From positions 16,248,363-16,312,362 of the forward strand of contig NC_030852.1 of assembly GCF_000208745.1 (NCBI RefSeq): a stretch of DNA of 64,000 nt, read 5' to 3'. Below, piece by piece: positions 49,515 to 59,426 of the stretch (the first letter of the stretch is position 1; every line of letters begins with the position of its first letter). This DNA is from Theobroma cacao. Its lineage: Eukaryota; Streptophyta; Magnoliopsida; Malvales; Malvaceae. The notes beneath the pieces were generated by a model, which saw nothing but the letters and a program-made list of their open reading frames with translations, searched no databases and had not been told where the DNA came from. The translations under genes and the position numbers were made by a program.

Positions 49515-50924
49515 CAAGTACATGATTCAATTCAAATGCAAGGTCTTTCTCGAATGGATTTCGTGTATGTGGGCAATCTTTTACAAAGAATATCATGCAA
49601 TCCAGATAAGTTTATGCTCATGCAAAATTTGAATTAGTACAAGAATCCCATAGGTATGCTTCTCATCTCTCTCTCCACTAATGTAGACTAATGCTAAGTT
49701 AAGGATCTTTAGGACTTTATCAAGGTTGTAATGAAAGACTAGGGTCACAATAGGATAAAGAATATTTATAAGGCTCAAATCATCATAGGCACATAATCAT
49801 TTTAGGATCCTTTGTAAAGCTCAAATTTTACTCTCCTAGTAACACCCTTCTTCTTTACTGAAGCACAAGGTGAACTACGTGGTATGCTTAAGTTAAATAG
49901 ATTGAATTTACCTTATGTTCGATTTAGATAGTTGTAAAGGAGTAGTACTCCTTATTTATTTTTCTTATTATTTTAATTCCTTATTTCTTTGTAATAATGG
50001 GCGATCTCTATTTTACTGTAGCATCACTAGTTATGCACGTAAATTAGATTGCCCTACTTTTAGTGTTTTTTCAATTCTATCATATGCTCATGTAATTCTA
50101 GAGGTAAGGTTTCGGTTCCCCTCTCCTTTGTACTTAACTTTTCGATTATTAATAAAATAATTACAAGATAGCTGGGCCTTTCAAGAACTTCTAGCATAAA
50201 AAAAAAGTAACACCATTTTTTTTTATTCTAAACTTTTTTCTTTCTGTTATGGATAGTGGGGTGAATACAAAGAATATTTGAACTTCTTCAACTTTACCTT
50301 CTACCTTATTCAACATATAGCTCAATACACATCCTAAAATGATTAACATTTTGGAGTGGAGGATGCAAAATTGGAAATTTATTTTGACAAAGAAAAGGTA
50401 ATATTAGGTTTAAAGGGGTATACTAGGGATAAAAATATATAAAGGTAGGCTCAAAAAGCTCAAACAGTCTAAAGATGGCCTAATTCATTTCCTCAATTGA
50501 GTATTGCCTAAGATTTTACCTTGAGAAAGAATCAAACAAATTCTAGAATTCATGACATAATTCGAAAATCTACATAAACATAATCCGTCTCTAAATATGC
50601 ACAATAATGCTAAGCAAAAGACAATGTGCTCAATAAATGGAAATCACATCCTAACAATGATACTTAACATAAGAATTTAGCACAAACCAAATAATATCCA
50701 TATATACCAAAAGCTAAAGATAACAAGATAACCAAGTTCTCATCATTGGATAGGAAAATCATTAGAAAATTGGCAAAACCAACTCTAACTTAAAATTTTT
50801 GAAACAAAACATAAAGAAGGAATATGATAAGCTTAAAGCCTAAAAACATACATGCAAATAAATAAATTAAAGCATAACTCAAAAGAAATAAAACTTCAGC
50901 TCATAAAAAAAAAAAATTCAAACT
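49515..50924 (-). other. 3' noncoding region of G
   Basis: No gene seen. AT-rich sequence related in reverse to 41217-42303 of F. Short open frames on the + strand (for example 49915-50160) show no recognisable features. Confidence 0.65.
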
Positions 50925-50960
50925 CCCCACCAAACTTAAATTCAACATTGTCCTTAATGT
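50925..50960 (-). other. Conserved hairpin and polypurine block of G
   Basis: 50945-50960 is the inverted repeat (reverse strand ACATT-AAGG-ACAATGT), followed in element sense by TTTAAGTTTGGTGGGG. It matches 28177-28205 of F in arrangement. Confidence 0.65.
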
Positions 50961-51079
50961 TAAAAATAAATAAAGAAAAGGTAGAAGAATACTCCCTTAG
51001 TAGAACTGTAAGGAGACCCTACTCCTCTTCCTCATCTTCCCCATTATTGCCCAAGCTGAAGGGAGGATAAGGCAAAGTA

Positions 51080-51800
51080 CGAAAGTTAACCATATCCATC
51101 CCCAAGTAGTTACCACAAGCGCAGAACATTTGCTCCATTGCTCAATTGCACTCCACTTGATATGACATTTGCTGTGAATTTTGGAGCTTGAGAGATTTTG
51201 GATCCAATAATTCTTCACTCTTGTCTCAGTGGACACCAACTTTCCTATATAAAGTAGCTATCAAATAAAGGAACCATAAACCAGCTAGTTTTGTACAGGC
51301 CAATGTTGATGGGTTTACTAGTAACAAAAGTATAAATAAGGACTGTTTTCTCTCATTTAACATCGTTGATGTGTGTAGATGGAAATATATTCACTACTAT
51401 AAAGTATAGCCATACCTTTATATCCCTCTTCATTGCACTGGCTTTGAAGGATATGGGCTCACCCTTCAACAGGATTCATTGTGCACCATCCTCACAAAGC
51501 ACTAAGATAATTTTGTTCAAATCTTGATGATTGCCTAAATATTGCCCATAACCATCATTCTCAATATCAAGAGCCCAATAAAAAGCATTGATGGCATGGC
51601 TATGAAAGCATACTTGTTTACTTCAAACAAAAGCCAGACCATCATTATGTTCAAAAGCATTAGTGTAGAAGCCTCTTACCATTAAGATGACGATGACCTC
51701 CGATTGGGCAGTGATTTTCTATCATTGCCTTTCTTCAATATGGGCTCAAATTCCAAGGTGACAAATTAGAGCAATATCGAAACCTTTTTCCTTAATTGGA
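51080..51800 (-). pseudogene. Degraded post-pol ORF of G (plant transposon protein-like)
   Basis: Read on the minus strand, this shows MVRGFYTNAFEHNDGLAFV, FHSHAINAFYWALDIEND, IKVWLYFIVVNIFPSTHI and LIYTFVTSKPINIG, with a few stops. This is the layout of the 'putative plant transposon protein' domain common next to Athila-type elements. It lies 3' of integrase and 5' of the conserved hairpin. The domain's function is not known to me. The general plan (FYT motif, hydrophobic YF.V.NI block, then a block ending in PxNxG) also occurs in the C2 third ORF. Confidence 0.65.
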
Positions 51801-52879
51801 ACTTTGTTGATGAGGGAACTATTATGTCTTACGATAACATTTGTAGACACAAATTTAGTTCGATCAAATGAGCTACTCGAACTAGTTCTTGCTATCTTTG
51901 GTGATGTTATCAACTTTTTTGCAATAAATCTTAAGAAACAACTAAAGCAAAGTAAAACCCAAACAAAGCAAAAATCTATAGCAATTATTTAATACCTAAA
52001 ATCTCCAAATCACATAATCACAACTATGAATTTCTCCAACTCTCAATCCTTTAACCAAATTGCAAGAATAATATCTCTCAAATATTTTAATAATCAAGAC
52101 AAGTAATCACCCAACAATTCAAGCTACGATTCAATCTAAAATCAAGCCACACAAATCAAAATTCTCAACTTTTTCAGGAAACCTAATAATATCTAAGCAC
52201 AATCAACTCAAAGATCATGTACTTCCATAAAAAACTATTAACAAATTATTATAATCATCAATAAACCACAAATTCCTCAAAATTGCATAAAATCTTCCAA
52301 TAGAGAGAGAAACAGATAACTTACTTGAAAAACTTTGCTGCAACTTGTTTGTTGATGGTTTGGTGGAGTTTGAATGGGTTTTGTTATGTGTTTGAAGGTA
52401 AGAAATTGAAGAAATTGGAGTGATTATGTGAGAGTTTTAGAGAGAAAAAGTGTTTTAGGTGAAAGAGGAGAGTTTTTGGATGCTTAAGTTTTAAATTTGA
52501 AGAGAAAAGGTGTTTAAATAGAGAAGGGGTTTTGGGGCTAGTTAGGCATCTCGTCATTAAGGTTTGGGCGCCACGCCACTAAGCAATTTGTCTTGTGGCT
52601 ATTTTTCCACACTTTAGCATCACAACACTACCTAATAGGTACCATGTCAGTCACCTTTCTGGTTTTAGGGGACTTTCGCATCGAACTTCAATGCTGCGGC
52701 GTTGGCTTTTTTTTTAATATTTGTAAATAAAAAAATTTATTAACAAATTGACTAAGAAAGTTTAAGAGATTGGGTTGCCTCCTAAGAAGCGCTTGATATA
52801 TAGTCGTTAGCTTGACTTTCTCCAGCTCATTTGGTGTTAAAAAGAGTGATTGAGGGTTTTGACAATTAATGTTGCCTCC
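51801..52879 (-). other. Spacer between pol and the third ORF of G
   Basis: No clear coding region. The block AAGCGCTTCTTAGGAGG (minus strand, about 52770-52790) equals the post-pol block of F. A possible N-terminal continuation of the third ORF cannot be excluded up to about 52320. Confidence 0.55.
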
Positions 52880-54305
52880 CTAATAGTGTTTGAGGCGTTG
52901 CCCATTTACCTTGAATTTATTGTTTGAGGTTTTGTTAGCAACTTCCATTACTCCATGAGGGAACATTTTCATGACAATGAAAGATCCCAACCACCTAGAC
53001 TTGAGTTTACTTAGAAATAATTTCAAACGAGAGTTATAAAGTAATACATTCTAGCTTGGTTCAAAATGGTGCTTGATGATCTTCTTGTCATGCCATCTCT
53101 TAGTCTTTTCTTTGTAAATTTTGGCATTCTCATAAGCTTGAAAGTAGAACTCATCCACCCCATTGAGTTGCAACAGACGTTTTTCTTTAGTTGCTTAGAG
53201 ATCAAAGTTTAATTTCTTGATGGCCCAATATGGTTTATGCTCAAGTTCAATAAGAAGATGGCAAGCTTTGTCGAAAACCAATTTAAATGGAGACATCCCA
53301 ATCAGAGTTTTGTAGGCAATCTTATAACCCACAATGCATCATCCAACCTCTTGGACCAATCTTTTTCGATGGACATACAGTTTTCTCCAAAATTCTCTTA
53401 ATTTCTCTATTTAAGACTTCAGCTTGGCCACTATTCTATGGATGGTATGTTGTGGCAATTTTATGTCTAACTCCGTATTTAGCAAGTAGTGTCTCAAAAT
53501 ACTTGTCGCAAAAGTGAGAACCTTCATCACTGATAATAGCTCTAAAGGGACCAAATTGAGTGGAGATATTCTTTTTCAAGAAGTTCAACACCACCTTAAA
53601 GTTATTAGTTAGGAAAGTAGCAGCTTCAACCTATTTAGACAAGTAATCAATAGCAACAAAGATATACAGATTATTGTATGAAGGTATAAACAAACCCATG
53701 AAGTTAATTCCCTAAACATAAAAAATCTCCACCATGAGGATGTTATTGAAAGGCATCTCATGTCTTTGTGAGATGTTGCCAACTCTTTGACATCTATCAC
53801 ACTTTTCAACAAAATAATGAGCATCTTTAAATAGTGTAGGCCAATAAAAACCTAATTGAAGAACCTTTGTAGCAGTTCTTTGACCTTCATAATGTCTTCC
53901 ATACTTTGAAGAGTGACAATGGTGAAGTATATTTTCAACTTCATCCTCTAGAACATACCTTTTAAGAATTTGATCCCCATATTGCTTAAACAGGAAAAGC
54001 TCATCCCAAACATAATATTTGACGTCATAAAAGAATTTCTTCTTCTACTGATAGTTCAAATTGGTGGTCGGGGGGGGGGGGGGAGATTACTTACAATGTA
54101 GTCCACAAAATTACTATACTAAGGGAATCTTTTCTACTTGTTCACATGAAACAACTGCTCATCTAGAAAATTCTCATTAATCACAGTTGAATTACCAACT
54201 TATGTCCCAGTCTCCAATTTTGATAGATGGTTTGCCATTTGATTTTCTATACCTTTTCTATCTCAATTTCTAAGTCAAATTCTTGTAGCCATGATGCCAA
54301 AAACT
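52880..54305 (-). pseudogene. pol: pol of G: RNase H tail and integrase (Athila-like), broken
   Basis: Minus-strand reading. RNase H tail at about 54300-54190 (GIENQMANHLSKLETGT). Integrase zinc domain at about 53970-53780 (HHCHSSKYG, CDRCQRVGNIS). Catalytic core with AIDYLSK, AIISDEGSHFCDKYFE, ATTYHP and GQAE at about 53670-53410. Then [27 protein letters not shown] and the C-terminal [25 protein letters not shown] to about 52930. Stops and shifts are spread throughout, and a 14-G run at 54070-54083 falls within it. RT and protease are missing because the sequence changes to an LTR fragment at about 54306. Confidence 0.83.
54070..54083 (+). repeat. Homopolymer run of 14 G
   Basis: Directly visible. 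Such runs are often miscounted in sequencing. Confidence 0.95.
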
Positions 54306-54308
54306 TGT

Positions 54309-54808
54309 TGATTGGAAAGCATATGATCATATTTATTTTCTTGGATAAATAAATTGATTTATGTATAAGATAGGAATATACCTATATGCCATATGCAACT
54401 AGGAATTAAAGTGTGAACTTAATGAGTTTATTTTAATTTCAATGTATATAAGAATATAGTGTTTTGATTAATATAGATATTTTTATAAGAGTTTCAAGAA
54501 AACCTTATAAATAATTGAGGATTTTAAGTTAGCAATCAAATCCATTGAACTAAGTTAAGAGAGAGAGGTAAGGTTTAGATGAAGTGTGAGGGATATTATA
54601 ATCCTAGGTTTGTTTGAATTGATTTTTCTCCAATTATATTATTGCTTTGATTTTTTCAGCTAGATTCTTGTTAATTAGATTTTGTTAATTTTTAATATAA
54701 TTAGTTATTCAATTTTGATTATTTGGATAAGACTAAGTTGATCGATACTCTACTTGCCATTACATTATTTGTTCTATACATATACTTGCATGGGTAGAAA
54801 ATTAGACA
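54309..54808 (+). repeat. Athila F-type LTR fragment (3' end)
   Basis: The order GCATATGATCAT, ATAGGAATATACCTATA, GAGGGATATTATAATCCTAGG and GATCGATACTCTACTTGCC parallels 26160-26696 of the F 5' LTR. It is truncated at its left where it meets the G pol. Its right end is near AATTAGACA. Confidence 0.72.
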
Positions 54809-56718
54809 ACAATAAGTTAACAAAAGTAAGCATTAACTATAGAATTTATTTTTAAAACACATAATAAAAACATATCATTTAACTATAATGAGAACATATA
54901 AAAACATCTTTATAATGAAGTTATATTAAAACATACCGTTTGCTTTACCCTAGTTTAAAAATGACAAAATTGATTGATCTAAATATACTTTGGAAATGCT
55001 TAAAAAGTGTTTTTAAACTTGAAGAAAATCCTTAAGAGTTTTGAATTCAATTATGCAAAGAAATATCTTTTAGACAAACTTAAACTCTAAATTACCAGCC
55101 TTAAGTATCGACCTTTCATAAGCAAAGAATCGATTCTCAACTATATAGAAAGCAAAATATATTTTCTTCTTACAGGAAGAATCGATTCTCAGAAAAGAAA
55201 AAGTCGATTCTAGAAAGTTCAGAAGTTACTAGAAAAAAGAAAAACCAACAACTTAAAAAAGAGGAATCAATTCTCGAGAAATAAAGAGCAAAATTATGAA
55301 GTTCAAGCATGAAAGTATTGATTCTCCATGAAGTAGATATCAATTCCAACCATAGGATGAGTCAACAAGCACATGTCTAAAAGGAAGAATCGCTTCTTAG
55401 GAAGTAAATGCTGATTCCTGAAGCTTTAAAGAGAAAAATCACAAACTTGGAGAAGAAAAAAGAAATGGGGTGAATGTATAAGAATGGAGCATCAAAAACT
55501 ATCTTCAAATATTAAAATTTGGCACTTGACTACAGAGAAGAATTGACACCTGGTGAAGAAAAAGTTGATTCTCAAGAAAACTAGAAAGGTGCAACCTTTA
55601 AATCAAGTTAAGAAGAATGGACAACTTGAAAGTGAAAAATTGATTCTCAAGAAACAGAGAGTTCCAAACTTTAAAGTGACATAGAAGAATCAACACCTTA
55701 GACACAAAAAAATTAATTCTATCAAGCATCAGACTAAAGCATATATTGATTCTTAGAAGAAAAGAATCGATTATTGAAGTACCACAAACTTGATCCAACT
55801 AGCCGAAATGTTCAGAAAACCATTTCAAATTTACCCAGTGTAAATCCTTTCAAGGCCTATAAATTCCTCTTGGAAATGCATCAAAAAATATAAAAACTAA
55901 GAAAAGAGAAAGAAAGGAGTAAGAAAAGAGCAATAAGAAAGCAACAAGAGAAAGAGTAGAAAACAAAGAAAGAGCAAAAAGCAAGAATAACTAAAAAATC
56001 CGTTCTTTTCATTTGAAAAAGAGCAAATATCACAGTAAGATCATTCCTTTCTTTACCTTCATAATCCTTTGAGCTGAAACATTTATTTATCAATCTTTAC
56101 CACTTAGAAATCTCTCATTTTTTTGCACTTAAATTGCTTACTAGACTTGTTAGAGGTCTTAAGCTTCATATACTTTATAGAATCCATTGTTGTTGGCTAT
56201 ACCTCCACGTAAAAGGTAGTACTAAAGGTTATACCTCCTTTTGAAAAGGTAAAGTTTGGTTATACCTCCATTGAAAAGGTACAGAGGTTGTGCTTGATCC
56301 TTAAAAGGCATTTGGTTGTAAAGGTTATGCTTGATCCTAAAAAGGCAGTGACTTTTGTAGAAGTTATACTTGATCCTCAAAAGAAAATGACTTTTGCAGA
56401 GGTTATGCTTCATCCTTGAAAGGCAGTCGCTTGTAAAATTTGTGCTTGAACCTATGTTAAAAATGCAATTAATAGTGGGTTCAAACTCTTTATGCTATCA
56501 AGGAAGAAAATGTAGGCATCAAAGGCCAAACCTCTATAAAAACTTGGCTGAGCACTCTTTACTTTTCGCATTTCCTTTACATAGCTCATACTCTATTTTT
56601 ATAACTTAATTTTTTAAATATTCATACTACTTTTTTCTCTTTAAAAAAAAGGATTTTTACTTCATAACCAATTCACCGTCATTCTTGGTTATTTTACTTT
56701 AAGTTTATTTATCTAACA
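54809..56718 (+). repeat. 5' LTR of copia element D (left end uncertain)
   Basis: It ends at ...TCTAACA, two bases before a primer binding site. It contains about a dozen GAATCGATTC-like palindromes between 55125 and 55775 in the presumed U3. A TATA box CTATAAAT lies at 55857-55864 just after them, followed by an R/U5 with several TTATACCTCC- and GCTTGATCCT-type short repeats (56155-56440). I could not fix the start; it may lie near 54809. Confidence 0.68.
55857..55864 (+). promoter_or_regulatory. TATA box of LTR D
   Basis: CTATAAAT in a suitable place, after the palindrome cluster and about 850 bases before the PBS. Confidence 0.65.
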
Positions 56719-56720
56719 AT

Positions 56721-56732
56721 TGGTATCATAGT
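56721..56732 (+). other. Primer binding site of D
   Basis: TGGTATCATAGT next to the LTR end; initiator Met tRNA type with changes. Confidence 0.75.
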
Positions 56733-56798
56733 AAGTTCTCAAGTTTACAGGTCTAATAGCCTTTGAAATATCCTAATAAAAGCTTAAAGAATTAGAGA

Positions 56799-57378
56799 TG
56801 GCATCTTGTAGCTATTTGAGTGAAAGATAGTCCATGATGAACCACATTTGTTCACAAGAGAATATTATCCACTGTAAAGGATAAGGTTTGAAAATTTTTT
56901 TCAGTCTATAGATTTAGATCTATGGGATGTCATTTTGGAAGGACCTTATCATATTCTTTGTTAATTTGTGGATAATGAAAAAGTTGTAATAGCTTTTACA
57001 AAAGCTAATTGGTATGAAAAAAAATAGAAAATTCATTCAGCTTAACCGCAAATCTGTAACAGCTCTCTTATGTGCATTTAGTGAGAGTGAGTTTAATAGA
57101 GTAGCAATGTGTACTTCAGCAAAGAGATATGGGATACACTTTAAAATTGCTATGAAGGCACAAGTCAAGTAAAAGAGTCAAATATTAGTATTTGACTCTT
57201 GATTATGAGCTATTCAAGATGAAAAAAGAAAAGTCCATAAAGGAAATGCATAAAATATTTACTAAGATTATAGGAGGATTAAAAGCCTTAAGGAAAGAGT
57301 TTCCAAATGCACAACAAGTGAAGAAAATCTTGCACTACTTGCCAAAGTCATGGAGACATAAAGTTACTACGATAAAAA
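56799..57378 (+). pseudogene. gag: gag fragment of copia D, cut by element C3
   Basis: Starts MASCSYL at 56799 and is full of stops and shifts, but carries copia Gag blocks: FNRVAMCTSAKEIWDTL (about 57090-57145), YEGTSQVK, then an open part DYELFKMKKEKSIKEMHKIF, VKKILHYLPKSWRHKVTTIK up to 57378. Element C3 begins at 57379 within this gag. The rest of D should follow C3 beyond the window. Confidence 0.8.
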
Positions 57379-58447
57379 TGTTAGCTCCATTAGTTTTTGA
57401 TGATAATAAAACATTCTCATTTATTTGTATCTAATATCTTTACTTGAGTGTGCAAGAAAATCAATATATGAAACTAATTATTTAACTCTTCAAAGAGTAT
57501 ATCAAAAGAAAAAGAGGGATAAAAATAACAAGATGTAACTGTCTAACAAGGAGGAAGCTTATTGGTGAAACAAGGAAGAATGTTGGTTGACCAAGTTTCA
57601 AATTAGAGGAATGGCGGGCTAAAGAGTTTGAGAAATAGAACTTAGTCAACCAAGTCAGTCGACTAACTACTTTCTGCCAGAATCTACAACCTGAAACAGA
57701 ACCAACATAGTCGACCAAGTCAGTCGACTAAGAGCTCTCTGTCTGCAATTTGAGAAAAAGCACTACAAGACAGATTAATGGCTAAAACTCATCCTCAACT
57801 GTTTCCAACGGACATAAAACTGCCAAACTGCCATCATAGTTGCTTCTCCAAGTATAAAAGGGTCTTCCAATAATTAGAACCAATTTTTTAGATGCCTTGA
57901 ACGAGATTTGAGCTATAGAGAGTTGAAAAACCAGAAAATCTTCACTGCACTTGTCTGCACTTAAATGTGTACTCTTTGCATTTGTATTTTGCACTCAATC
58001 TTGTACCAATCAGATCAACCAGTGATCATAGGTACTTTCTTTTGCTACTCTTCTTGTATTCTTAGAGTGAGGAAGTCACTCTAAGGGGTTATTCAAGCTT
58101 GGGATAGGTCGATTGTTGTAGTTTATGATTGTGCCTTGGAAAACCAGTTTAGGGTTTAGTTAAGCCCGTGAAAAACTAGTGTAAAACGTTTTGGCTGAGC
58201 CTTGAAAAGGCATTATAAAGCTTGGTGAAAGCTTGTGAATTTCACCGAATCTTAGTGGATTTGTTGGGAAAATCCTTGGTTGAATAATCAAGGTAGTGGA
58301 TGTAGGTCTTGGATCGAACCACTCTAAATTGTTGTGCATCTTGTACTCTGTTTTTATTTTCTTAAGTTTTGGAAATTTGTTTCCAATATTGTTAAGAGCC
58401 AAATTGTACTATTCACCCCCCTCTAGCACATATTATCGGGACCAACA
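57379..58447 (+). repeat. 5' LTR of C3
   Basis: TGTTAGCTCC to GGGACCAACA, 1069 bases. Palindromes CAGTCGACTAA/TAGTCGACCAAG lie at about 57645-57735 and a TATA box TATAAAAG at 57853-57860. The end region CACCCCCCTCTAGCAC is shared with C1 and C2. Confidence 0.9.
57853..57860 (+). promoter_or_regulatory. TATA box of LTR C3
   Basis: TATAAAAG, about 120 bases after the palindrome cluster. The equivalent box is present in the C1 LTRs. Confidence 0.7.
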
Positions 58448-58449
58448 AG

Positions 58450-58461
58450 TGGTATCATAGC
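58450..58461 (+). other. Primer binding site of C3
   Basis: TGGTATCATAGC, two bases after the LTR end. Confidence 0.87.
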
Positions 58462-59426
58462 TATTTCCCTGTTATTAAGGCTTAACATCCTTAGGGAGGA
58501 TCCAAATGGCTCTCCAAAAATCAGTAGTGGCTTAGGGACAATCAATAAACAGACCACCTCTATTTGATGGCTCTAATTACCCTTATTAGAGCACTAGAAT
58601 GTCAATTTACATTAGTGCTATAGACTATGAAATGTGGGACATCATAATTAATGGACCCTTTATGCTCTCAACCATGAATGTGGTGACAAATGAGTTGATG
58701 CCCAAGCCAAGGTCTGAATGGACCTTGGCTGAAACTAAGAAAGTTCAAATAAACTTTAAAGCCATCAACACATTGCATTGTGCATTAACCGCCACTGAGT
58801 TTAATAAAGTCTCAAGCTGTACAATAGCTAAAAAACTTAAAATAATCCATGAAGGGACTTATCAAGTAAAGGAATCCAAAATTGCTCTCTTAACACATAG
58901 TTATGAAATGTTCAAAATAGAGCCTGGTGAAGACATCACCAGCATGTTTGATAGGTTTACAAACATCACAAATAAATTGAGTCAGCTAGGCAAGCTTATC
59001 CCTGAATATGAATTAGTAAAGAGATTGCTTAGAAGCCTACCAAAATCTTCGAAGCCGAAAGTGACTGCCATTAGAGAGGCTAAAGATCTGAACATCATCA
59101 CACTTGATGAGATTTATGGTTCTCTTCTTACTCATGAGCTGGAGCTTAAGGAAGAAGAAGAAAAAGACAAAAAGGAACCAAAGGAAAAGAAAAAGAGTAT
59201 TACACTTAAAGCTAGCATTCTTGAAGAAGAGTTGGAAGAGCTTTCCTGTGATGATGATGAAGAATTAGTTCTGGTTGAAAGAAAATTCAGAAAGCTAATG
59301 AGTAGAAGAAACCGAAGGCTAGTTAGAAGAGGTTTCAGAGAAGACCAAGGTGCCTCATGGAAAAACAGAAACAAAATTGACTCCAACAAAAAAGAGGAGC
59401 TCATCTGCTACGAGTGTAAGAAACCT

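Noticed and set aside
55125..55775. Regularly spaced GAATCGATTC repeats as a CRISPR-like array
   Set aside because: Repeats are short, degenerate and irregularly spaced, in a plant LTR.
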